A stretch of 11,070 nucleotides of DNA. Source: Sulfurovum sp. bin170. Its GTDB lineage: Bacteria > Campylobacterota > Campylobacteria > Campylobacterales > Sulfurovaceae. The position numbers and the translations under genes are program-made. This document shows positions 1 to 5,802 of the stretch, one piece after another (within the stretch, counting starts at the first letter, position 1; each line of letters starts with the position of its first letter). The stretch lies in NCBI RefSeq assembly GCF_010892395.1, contig NZ_JAACKB010000066.1:1-11070 (forward strand), in the 5' to 3' direction. The notes under the pieces are model-generated. The model was not told the DNA's origin. It was given only the letters and a program-made list of their open reading frames with translations, and ran no database searches.

Positions 1-33
1 AGAGTTACCCCATTTTTTTAATGGTACGGTCAT
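1..33 (-). CDS. 5' end of a MazE/AbrB-type antitoxin-like gene (partial)
   Basis: Reading the minus strand from an ATG at 33-31 gives MTVPLKKWGNS, which runs off the window edge. The LKKWGNS stretch is the typical N-terminal beta-strand of SpoVT/AbrB-fold antitoxins such as MazE, where it is usually followed by a short loop and an IPK/IPA motif. A clear ribosome site (AAAAGGA, about 6 nt upstream of the ATG) and a sigma70-like promoter upstream support a real gene start. MazE-type proteins bind DNA as dimers and neutralise a MazF-type RNase normally encoded just downstream, which here would lie outside the window. Only 11 residues are visible, so the family is an inference; an AbrB-like regulator without a toxin is the alternative. 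Confidence 0.6.
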   Translation of the reverse strand, partial: MTVPLKKWGNS

Positions 34-64
34 CGGTTATCCTTTTAAATGTAGTATATACATA

Positions 65-93
65 ATGATACACAAATATCTATTTATTGTCAA
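65..93 (-). promoter_or_regulatory. sigma70-like promoter for the antitoxin-like gene
   Basis: On the minus strand a perfect TTGACA (93-88) is followed after 17 bp by TATCAT (70-65). Predicted start is near 58, leaving a leader of about 25 nt that contains the AAAAGGA ribosome site. A TGTA-N5-TACA palindrome at 50-62, with the 8-bp core GTATATAC at 54-61, covers the expected start site and could be an operator. Confidence 0.5.
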
Positions 94-186
94 TGTTGTT
101 ATGAAAAGATTAAAAGAACTACACATCTAATATAATTTTTTTACTCTATTATCCTCTCTTTTAAATGATTATTAAAGTTACTTTTA

Positions 187-192
187 TATACT
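187..192 (+). promoter_or_regulatory. candidate -10 box for the comEA-like gene
   Basis: TATACT lies 31 nt before the ATG at 224, with no recognisable -35 box. A second candidate, TATAAT, lies at 131-136. The 190 bp between the two divergent genes hold nothing else that I can support. Confidence 0.3.
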
Positions 193-223
193 TCTATTTC
201 AACAAATTATTTAAAGGAATTTT

Positions 224-637
224 ATGAAAAAAATTTTATTGTTTATGGCTTTGAGTGTCTCGTTTCTCTTCTCTGCTATAAATTTACAAACAGCATCAAA
301 AGATGAATTAATCTGTATCAAGGGTATTGGTGATAAGAAAGCTGAGGCTATCATTAAATATAGAAAATCAAATAAGCTAAAGTCTGCTGATGACCTTATA
401 AATATTAAAGGTTTTGGTAAAGGTTTGATTGCTAAAGTTAAAAGTGGTGAGAAGACTGTTAAATGTGGTGGTAAGAAGAGTAAAAAAGCTCCTGCTAAGA
501 AAAAAGATTCCAAGAAAGAGACTTCTATAAAAAAGAGTGATTCTAAAAAGTCTGATGAGAAAAAAGAGTCTAAAACTTCTGAATCTAAAAAAACAGAAAA
601 GAAGAGCGAAGACCAAAAATCTTCTGACAAAGAGTAG
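224..637 (+). CDS. comEA: ComEA-like periplasmic helix-hairpin-helix DNA-binding protein with Lys/Ser-rich tail
   Basis: The first 18 residues form a Sec signal peptide (MKK, hydrophobic core, ending FSA), so the protein should act in the periplasm. Residues 19-80 form a ComEA-type fold with two helix-hairpin-helix turns: GIG at 34-36 inside IKGIGDKKAEAII, and GFG at 63-65 inside IKGFGKGLIAKV. The family binds double-stranded DNA without sequence specificity and pulls it through the outer membrane during natural transformation. From about residue 82 to 137 the protein is low complexity, almost only Lys, Ser, Glu, Asp and Thr, first strongly basic then mixed charge. Two cysteines (C31, C81) bracket the fold and could form a disulfide. 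The start is fixed by AAAGGA at 214-219. It is monocistronic and convergent with ung. The tail is much longer than in short ComEA proteins; a nucleoid-like role is less likely given the signal peptide. Confidence 0.8.
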   Translation: MKKILLFMALSVSFLFSAINLQTASKDELICIKGIGDKKAEAIIKYRKSNKLKSADDLINIKGFGKGLIAKVKSGEKTVKCGGKKSKKAPAKKKDSKKETSIKKSDSKKSDEKKESKTSESKKTEKKSEDQKSSDKE

Positions 638-654
638 GGTCGGTAACACCGACC
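634..654 (+). repeat. REP-like GTAG-headed palindrome
   Basis: GTAG (634-637) is followed directly by a perfect 7-bp stem GGTCGGT (638-644), loop AAC, and ACCGACC (648-654). The TAG stop codon of the upstream gene is part of the GTAG head. It lies between convergent genes. No T-run follows on either strand, so it is not a canonical intrinsic terminator, though the hairpin could protect mRNA ends. Confidence 0.55.
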
Positions 655-663
655 ACCAAATCA

Positions 664-1344
664 TCATAATTGCCAATCTATAGGCTCTTTACCCATAGAT
701 TGCAGATACTGGTTTGTCCTAGAAAAAGGTTTACTTCCAAAAAAACCTCGATATGCTGAGAGTGGTGATGGATGTGGGCTTTTTATAATAAGATGTCTGC
801 TACTATCTATAGATAGACCTTTTTTATGTGCATAACTTCCCCAAAGTATAAAGACCACACCTTGACACTCTCTATTGATAACTTCTATGATTTTGTCTGT
901 AAATATCTCCCAACCTCTGCCTTGATGTGCATTTGATTTTCCTGCCTCTACTGTGAGAACAGCATTTATAAGTAGTACTCCTTGTTCTGCCCACGGTTGT
1001 AGGTATCCTGTGTGACTGTTATTGACTCCTATATCATCATATAGCTCTCTGTTGATATTCTGTAGAGATTTTGGTAAGGGTTTTACTTTTGGAAGTACAG
1101 AGAAGCATAGTCCATGTGCGTGACCTATGGTTGGGTATGGGTCTTGTCCTAAGATTACAACTTTGACTCTGTTTAGAGGAGTTGAGTTTAGGGCATTGAA
1201 CCATAGTGAACCTTTTGGTAAAATCTGTTTTCCTTGCTCTTTTTCATGAATCAAAAAGTTTTTGAGTTCTATCATATAAGGTTGCTGAAACTCATTTTGT
1301 AGAGCTTCTAACCACGACTTTTCCAAATTAATATTCTCTTTCAT
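664..1344 (-). CDS. ung: uracil-DNA glycosylase, family 1
   Basis: This 226-residue protein has the full UDG family-1 signature. The water-activating loop GQDPYP is at 66-71 with catalytic Asp68. The uracil-pocket residues Phe81 (GLCFSV) and Asn127 (LLINAVLTV) are present, and the DNA-intercalating loop HPSPLS is at 191-196 with catalytic His191. It cleaves the N-glycosidic bond of uracil in DNA, arising from cytosine deamination or dUTP incorporation, and starts base excision repair in the cytoplasm. Length equals the usual 220-230 residues. AAGG at 1354-1351 (minus strand), 6 nt upstream of the ATG, supports the start. It is divergent from the cold-shock gene and looks monocistronic. All catalytic residues are intact, so activity is expected. 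Confidence 0.97.
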   Translation of the reverse strand: MKENINLEKSWLEALQNEFQQPYMIELKNFLIHEKEQGKQILPKGSLWFNALNSTPLNRVKVVILGQDPYPTIGHAHGLCFSVLPKVKPLPKSLQNINRELYDDIGVNNSHTGYLQPWAEQGVLLINAVLTVEAGKSNAHQGRGWEIFTDKIIEVINRECQGVVFILWGSYAHKKGLSIDSSRHLIIKSPHPSPLSAYRGFFGSKPFSRTNQYLQSMGKEPIDWQL

Positions 1345-1356
1345 ATATAACCTTAG

Positions 1357-1379
1357 ATAGTGATTATAATCGTCACTAT
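1357..1379. promoter_or_regulatory. nested palindrome with -10 box upstream of ung
   Basis: An outer inverted repeat ATAGTGA (1357-1363) / TCACTAT (1373-1379) overlaps a perfect 10-bp palindrome GATTATAATC (1362-1371). The inner palindrome contains TATAAT on both strands; the minus-strand copy (1368-1363) is placed to start ung transcription close to its ribosome site. The symmetry suggests a possible operator; no regulator is identified. Confidence 0.35.
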
Positions 1380-1455
1380 ATTTTTTTAATGTGAAGTTAT
1401 ACTATATTTTTGCTAAAGAGTATAGAAATTGCCTATTATTTTAATAAAATCTAGC

Positions 1456-1461
1456 TATAAT
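1456..1461 (+). promoter_or_regulatory. -10 box and long leader of the cold-shock gene
   Basis: A consensus TATAAT lies 109 nt before the chosen start codon. TTGCCT at 1429-1434 is too far (21 bp) to be a standard -35 box. Transcription from here would give a leader of about 100 nt (roughly 1468-1570) containing the 12-bp palindrome GAAATATATTTC (1486-1497). Long structured leaders are typical of cold-shock mRNAs and can act as thermosensors; that function here is inferred. Confidence 0.45.
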
Positions 1462-1570
1462 GCTTGCAGATGAAAGATGAGTGTGGAAATATATTTCTTC
1501 TCTATTTTGATTCGACTTTACTTAAAGATTGATTTCTTTGGGAAGTTATATATTTACAAAAGGTACGACA

Positions 1571-1789
1571 ATGGCAGAATTAGTTAATGGAACTGTGAAA
1601 TGGTTTAACGATGAAAAAGGTTATGGATTTATTGAGCAAGCAAGTGGAGGGGCTGATGTGTTTGTACACTTCAGACAAGTAAACAACCCAAGTGGTGGTC
1701 GTGTTTCTCTAGCTGATGGTCAAGCTGTAACATTTGAAATCGGTGAAGGTCAAAAAGGTCCACAAGCTGAAAATGTAACTGCAGTTTAA
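1571..1789 (+). CDS. cspA: cold-shock domain protein (CspA family)
   Basis: From the ATG at 1571 this is a 72-residue single cold-shock domain, matching the family's usual 66-74 residues. RNP1 is seen as KGYGFI and RNP2 as VFVHF, preceded by the characteristic GTVKWFN. The protein is a five-stranded OB-fold that binds single-stranded RNA and DNA and melts mRNA secondary structure, either on cold shock or constitutively. The start was chosen because AAAAGG at 1558-1563 lies 7 nt upstream and the protein then begins [13 protein letters not shown], like other Csp proteins. An in-frame ATG at 1529 would add 14 residues absent from the family. A strong hairpin follows the stop. Which Csp paralogue this is cannot be told from the sequence. 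Confidence 0.95.
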   Translation: MAELVNGTVKWFNDEKGYGFIEQASGGADVFVHFRQVNNPSGGRVSLADGQAVTFEIGEGQKGPQAENVTAV

Positions 1790-1801
1790 TCTGTTTTTTT
1801 A

Positions 1802-1824
1802 AAGGGTGAAATCTTTTCACCCTT
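1802..1824 (+). terminator. hairpin after the cold-shock gene
   Basis: A perfect 10-bp stem AAGGGTGAAA (1802-1811), loop TCT, TTTCACCCTT (1815-1824), begins 12 nt after the stop codon. A pyrimidine-rich stretch rather than a pure T-run follows, so termination strength is uncertain. A T7 run precedes the stem. Confidence 0.5.
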
Positions 1825-1875
1825 CTATCCTCTCTATCCTACTCTAAAAATTAACAACATTTTTTAACTTTATGG

Positions 1876-1881
1876 CATAAT
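1876..1881 (+). promoter_or_regulatory. candidate -10 box for ispA
   Basis: CATAAT, with TTAACA (1851-1856) 19 bp upstream as a weak -35 box. A transcript from here would start near 1888, only a few bases before the ATG at 1892. That favours the downstream start at 1928. Confidence 0.3.
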
Positions 1882-1927
1882 TTAGTCTATTATGGATATA
1901 ATGTCGCCAAAAAATGGACGACTATAT

Positions 1928-2791
1928 ATGCAAAGATTTGAAGCTTATCTCAAAGCAAATTTACCTAGTGTAGAGAGCTTTCACCCACACTATAATGATG
2001 CCTTGGCAACTATGCTGTTGGCAGGTGGTAAACGCTTCCGTCCTTTGTTGCTTCTATCTGTGGTGGAGGCATATCAACCTCTATTGTATGACGGGGCGTT
2101 GGCTCCTGCTTTAGCAATAGAGTTTCTGCATACATACTCATTGATTCATGATGACTTACCTGCGATGGATGATGCACCTCTGCGTCGTGGATTTGAGACT
2201 CTTCATATCAGATATGATGAGGCTACGGCTATTTTGGTGGGTGATGCACTCAATACAGAGGCTTTTTATCATATCTCAAAAGCTCCTCTTCGAGATGATG
2301 TCAAGATTCGGCTTGTGGAACTTTTGGCTCGTGATGGTGGTACTTATGGGATGGTTCTTGGGCAGTCTATTGATTTGTATTTTGAGAACCGACCATTGAG
2401 TATAGATGAGGTAAAATTTTTACATACTAATAAAACAGCAAAACTGATTGCGACCTCTCTTTTGATGGGTGCTGTTATAGTTGGTTTGGAGAAAAAACAG
2501 CAAGATGAGCTTTATAATTTCGGTATAGATTTGGGTCTTCTGTTTCAGATTCAGGATGATATTATAGATGAGACTCATAGTGAAGAGGAAGCTGGTAAGA
2601 CTACAGGGAATGATGGAGATAAGAACTCTTTTATCAACCTAATAGGGTTAGAGGGGAGTATTGTAGAGGCTAACCGTATGGCAGAGGATTTGGAAGTTAG
2701 GTTCAGCTTTTTTGATAAACCTCTTCAAAAGGCTCTTAATCCAATCGTGGATAAGTATCTCTATAGACATAGAAACAGTGTGGTTTTGTAG
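1928..2791 (+). CDS. ispA: short-chain polyprenyl (farnesyl/geranylgeranyl) diphosphate synthase
   Basis: This type II trans-prenyltransferase condenses isopentenyl diphosphate with dimethylallyl and geranyl diphosphate to make farnesyl diphosphate, the precursor of quinone side chains and undecaprenyl carriers. Numbered from the ATG at 1928 (287 residues), it has GGKRFRP at 33-39, the first Asp-rich motif DDLPAMDD at 75-82 with the two-residue insertion of bacterial enzymes, KTTGND around 224-229, and the second motif DDIID at 210-214. HTYSLIHDD before the first motif closely resembles E. coli IspA, including the bulky residue that keeps chains short. ATGs at 1892 and 1901 are in frame but lack a good ribosome site; TGGA at 1915-1918 precedes 1928, so 287 residues is preferred over 299. 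tkt follows after 59 bp, possibly cotranscribed. Farnesyl versus geranylgeranyl product cannot be settled by eye. Confidence 0.93.
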   Translation: MQRFEAYLKANLPSVESFHPHYNDALATMLLAGGKRFRPLLLLSVVEAYQPLLYDGALAPALAIEFLHTYSLIHDDLPAMDDAPLRRGFETLHIRYDEATAILVGDALNTEAFYHISKAPLRDDVKIRLVELLARDGGTYGMVLGQSIDLYFENRPLSIDEVKFLHTNKTAKLIATSLLMGAVIVGLEKKQQDELYNFGIDLGLLFQIQDDIIDETHSEEEAGKTTGNDGDKNSFINLIGLEGSIVEANRMAEDLEVRFSFFDKPLQKALNPIVDKYLYRHRNSVVL

Positions 2792-2813
2792 GGGTAGACC
2801 CATGTGTCTACCC
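2788..2813 (+). repeat. REP-like GTAG-headed palindrome
   Basis: GTAG (2788-2791) is followed by a perfect 8-bp stem GGGTAGAC (2792-2799), a 6-nt loop, and GTCTACCC (2806-2813). The TAG is the ispA stop codon. It lies in the 59-bp ispA-tkt spacer, where a hairpin could tune readthrough or mRNA decay. No T-run follows. Confidence 0.5.
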
Positions 2814-2850
2814 TCCCTCTGTTAGATAATTTAATCAAAGGAAAGAAAAA

Positions 2851-4833
2851 ATGGTAATGAGTGAACAGAATATTATGCGAAAAAAAATGGCTAATACGAT
2901 TCGATTTTTAGCAGCAGATATGGTACAAGAGGCAAACTCTGGACACCCTGGAATGCCAATGGGAATGGCAGATATTGCAGTTGTATTGAGTGAACACCTA
3001 AAACACAACCCAAAAAATCCAAAGTGGTTAAATAGAGATAGATTAGTATTTTCTGGTGGTCATGGCTCATCACTTATCTACTCACTACTTCATCTTTGGG
3101 GTTATGACCTTTCACTAGATGATTTGAAAGATTTTAGACAGCTAGACTCCAAAACCCCTGGGCATCCCGAGTATGGTCATACTGATGGTATTGAGATTAC
3201 AACTGGTCCTTTGGGGCAGGGTATTGCCAATGCTGTTGGTTTTGCGATGGCTGCAAAGTATACAGGCAATCAAGTAAATTCTGAGACTTGTGAGCTTATC
3301 GACCATAAAGTATACTGTTTATGTGGTGATGGTGACCTACAAGAGGGTATCTCATATGAAGCTTGTTCTGTTGCAGGTCATTTGGGGCTTGACAATATGG
3401 TACTTATATATGATAGCAATGAGATTACAATTGAGGGTAGCACTAGTATCTCTTGGAGTGAGGATGTGGGTGCTAGATTTGAGGCACAGGGTTGGGATGT
3501 CAAAAAGATTAATGGTCACTGCTATGATGATATAGATAAAGCTCTAAACGAAGTCAAGAGTGCAATAAAACCTACCATTATTATAGCCAATACTATTATT
3601 GGAAAAGGTGCGTGTGAGTTAGAGGGGTCTGCCTCTACACATGGCTCTCCATTGGGAGATGATATTATTTCAGAATCTAAAACAAAAGAGGGATTCCCTG
3701 CTGATAAGAAGTTCTATATTCCTGAAGATGTTCTTGTGAGATTTAGATGTGCTATTGAGAGTGGTGACCTATATGAGAAAGAGTGGATTCATAGACACAA
3801 AGAGGCTCCACTTATTGAGCAGAACAAAGCGATGGAGAGACTACTGAATCCTGATTTTTCAGCTATTGAGTTCCCTGATTTTTCTGATACTGGAGCTATG
3901 GCTACTAGAGACTCTAATGGTAAGATTTTGAATGCTATTGCAAGAGCGATTCCATCATTTGTGGGTGGTTCTGCTGATTTGGCTCCATCAAACAAGACAA
4001 ACTTGGCTGATATGGGAGATTTTCCAAAAGGGCGAAATATGCACTTTGGTATTCGTGAACACTCTATGGCTGCGATTACCAATGCTATGGCTCTTTATGG
4101 TACAGTTATCCCATTTAGTGGAACATTTTTTGTCTTCTCTGATTATCAAAAACCAGCGGTAAGAGTTGCCGCACTGACAAGCATCCAAAACTTTTTTATC
4201 TGGACACATGATAGTATCGGTGTTGGCGAAGATGGCTCAACTCATGAGCCTGTTGAGCATCTTAGCCAATTTAGAGCGTTGCCAAACTTCTTCGTTTGGA
4301 GACCTGCTGATGCTACAGAGAATGTGGAGGCGTGGAGAACAGCACTAGAGATGAATGCACCTCATGGTTTTGTTCTCTCTCGACAGAAGCTTAAAACTCT
4401 TAAACCAAAGAGAGATTTTGGTGAAGTATCAAATGGTGCTTATATAGTAAAAGAGCGAAAAGATGCAAACTTTACACTAATGGCGAGTGGAAGTGAGCTT
4501 ATGCTTTGCCTTCAATCAGCTTGTCACTTAGAGATTCTTGGTATCAGAGCCAATGTTGTCTCTGTTCCATGTCTTGACCTATTTAATGAGCAAGATGCAG
4601 AGTATAGAGCAAGAGTTGTAGACAGAGATACAAAAGTATTGGCTGTTGAAGCAGCGACAGCAACAGAGTATTATAGATATGCTGATGATGTGTTGGGAAT
4701 GGAGAGTTTTGGTGCTTCAGCTCCTGCTGAGTTGCTGTTTGAGAAGTTTGGATTTACGATTGAAGGAGTAATGAGACGAGCTTGTGCTTTAATGGATGTC
4801 GAATATAGAGCTGTGGATTTAGGTATATGTTAA
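2851..4833 (+). CDS. tkt: transketolase
   Basis: This thiamine-diphosphate enzyme moves two-carbon ketol units between sugar phosphates in the non-oxidative pentose phosphate pathway, linking fructose-6-P and glyceraldehyde-3-P to ribose-5-P and erythrose-4-P. The 660 residues match the usual length of about 660. Substrate-site histidines are seen in SGHPGM (His32), GGHGSS (His71), PGHPEYGH (His104) and STHGSP (His264). The thiamine/Mg signature runs from GDGDLQEG (159-166) to Asn190. The catalytic glutamate that activates the cofactor is Glu403 in GIREHSM. The aromatic cofactor pocket SGTFFVFSDY spans 423-432, and His465 lies in EDGSTHEP. AAAGGA at 2837-2842, 8 nt before the ATG, fixes the start. 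All three domains are complete. A DXP synthase is excluded by length and motif spacing. Confidence 0.97.
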   Translation: MVMSEQNIMRKKMANTIRFLAADMVQEANSGHPGMPMGMADIAVVLSEHLKHNPKNPKWLNRDRLVFSGGHGSSLIYSLLHLWGYDLSLDDLKDFRQLDSKTPGHPEYGHTDGIEITTGPLGQGIANAVGFAMAAKYTGNQVNSETCELIDHKVYCLCGDGDLQEGISYEACSVAGHLGLDNMVLIYDSNEITIEGSTSISWSEDVGARFEAQGWDVKKINGHCYDDIDKALNEVKSAIKPTIIIANTIIGKGACELEGSASTHGSPLGDDIISESKTKEGFPADKKFYIPEDVLVRFRCAIESGDLYEKEWIHRHKEAPLIEQNKAMERLLNPDFSAIEFPDFSDTGAMATRDSNGKILNAIARAIPSFVGGSADLAPSNKTNLADMGDFPKGRNMHFGIREHSMAAITNAMALYGTVIPFSGTFFVFSDYQKPAVRVAALTSIQNFFIWTHDSIGVGEDGSTHEPVEHLSQFRALPNFFVWRPADATENVEAWRTALEMNAPHGFVLSRQKLKTLKPKRDFGEVSNGAYIVKERKDANFTLMASGSELMLCLQSACHLEILGIRANVVSVPCLDLFNEQDAEYRARVVDRDTKVLAVEAATATEYYRYADDVLGMESFGASAPAELLFEKFGFTIEGVMRRACALMDVEYRAVDLGIC

Positions 4834-4863
4834 TCGGTTAACGATTTGTTTACTTTTCTCAAA

Positions 4864-4869
4864 TATAAT
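4864..4869 (+). promoter_or_regulatory. -10 box for the PEB4-like gene
   Basis: A perfect TATAAT lies 32 nt before the ATG at 4902, with no clear -35 box. It suggests independent transcription from tkt, whose stop is 68 bp upstream of the ATG. Confidence 0.45.
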
Positions 4870-4901
4870 TAAAAAAATAAAATAATTACTAAAGGATAAA
4901 A

Positions 4902-5711
4902 ATGATTAAAAATACAATTAAATTGGCACTTACTTCACTAGCGTTTGTTACTGTTTGTAGTGCAGACTATGGAACTGTAAATGGTGAGAAGATAACAAAA
5001 GATGAAGTTATGCAGGTTATGGGACCACAAGGTATCGAGTTTGATACTCTTGATAAGGGTATGAAAGATAGAGTAGTTGGTATGATTGTTGATAGAAAAC
5101 TACTCTCTCAAGAGGCTGGAAAAGCTGGTCTTGATACGACAGACTCTTATAAAACTAAGTTAGAGTTATTGAAAAAAGATTTGATTTTGACTGTATGGAT
5201 GGAGCAAGAGGCAAAGAAGATAGAAGATTCTACTAAAGAGAGTGACCTCAAAGCATTCTATGATAAAAATAGTGACAAATTTAAAACTCCTGCGGAGCTA
5301 AAAGCTAGTCATATCTTGGTAGAAAAAGAGGATAATGCTACAGCTATTATCAAAATTTTAAATGATTCAAATGATACAAAAGCAGAGTTTATTAAACTTG
5401 CAAAAGAGAAGTCAACAGGACCTAGTGGTAAAAGTGGCGGGGATCTTGGTTGGTTCTCTTTAGATAAAATGGTTCCTGAGTTCTCTGCTGCGGCTGATAA
5501 GTTGAAAAAAGGAAATTTTACAAAAGAGCCTGTCAAGACTCAATTTGGTTTCCATATCATCTATCTTGATGATAGAAAAGATGCTGGTGTACAGAAGTTT
5601 GACGATGTAAAAGAGCAGATAAAAGGCAATTTAAACAAAGAGAAGTTTAATAAGCTTATTGAGAGTACTATTGAGAAGTTAAAGAAAGATGCTAAGATTG
5701 AGTTGAAATAG
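4902..5711 (+). CDS. peb4: PEB4/Cbf2-like periplasmic peptidyl-prolyl cis-trans isomerase (parvulin/SurA type)
   Basis: An N-terminal signal peptide (about 1-21, ending CSA) sends this 269-residue protein to the periplasm. Residues 22-125 form a SurA-like helical chaperone region beginning TVNGEKITKDEV. Residues about 133-224 are the PpiC rotamase domain, with ASHILVEKE, the GGDLGWFSLDKMVPEF segment and QFGFHIIYL, which carries the conserved active-site Phe and His. A charged C-terminal helix follows and completes the chaperone lobe. Length and layout match Campylobacter PEB4 (about 273 residues) and Helicobacter HP0175. The family helps outer-membrane proteins fold and influences adhesion and biofilm formation in Campylobacter. 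TAAAGGA at 4890-4896 supports the start. A GTAG-headed double palindrome follows the stop. PrsA/SurA would be the broader name. Confidence 0.9.
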   Translation: MIKNTIKLALTSLAFVTVCSADYGTVNGEKITKDEVMQVMGPQGIEFDTLDKGMKDRVVGMIVDRKLLSQEAGKAGLDTTDSYKTKLELLKKDLILTVWMEQEAKKIEDSTKESDLKAFYDKNSDKFKTPAELKASHILVEKEDNATAIIKILNDSNDTKAEFIKLAKEKSTGPSGKSGGDLGWFSLDKMVPEFSAAADKLKKGNFTKEPVKTQFGFHIIYLDDRKDAGVQKFDDVKEQIKGNLNKEKFNKLIESTIEKLKKDAKIELK

Positions 5712-5721
5712 TGTACGAACT

Positions 5722-5774
5722 GTAGGGTGTCAATTTATTGCACCACAAATTTGGTGCAATAAATTGCACCCTAC
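5722..5774. repeat. inverted pair of REP-like elements (BIME-like), possible bidirectional terminator
   Basis: The left copy is GTAG plus GGTGtCAATTTATTGCACC. The right copy, on the minus strand, is GTAG plus GGTGCAATTTATTGCACC. Each is a small palindrome (GGTGCAA/TTGCACC around a 4-nt loop). Together arms 5722-5745 and 5752-5774 pair over 23 bp with one bulged T at 5730 and a 6-nt loop. It sits between the convergent PEB4-like and MBL-fold genes and could end both transcripts. Confidence 0.65.
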
Positions 5775-5802
5775 GATTGAAATGCATAGGTTCTTACACA
5801 GT

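Noticed and set aside
101..130. Nine-codon frame MKRLKELHI in the left spacer
   Set aside because: No ribosome site and too short to support.
211..676. Minus-strand frames opposite the ComEA-like gene
   Set aside because: Phe/Leu/Ser-rich translations are the mirror of the lysine-rich tail; no start signals.
1529..1570. Upstream in-frame start for the cold-shock gene
   Set aside because: It adds 14 residues not found in Csp proteins, while the ATG at 1571 has a well placed AAAAGG.
4832..4846. Hairpin AATCG/CGATT just after tkt as a terminator
   Set aside because: Only five base pairs, AT-rich, with no T-run; too weak to call.
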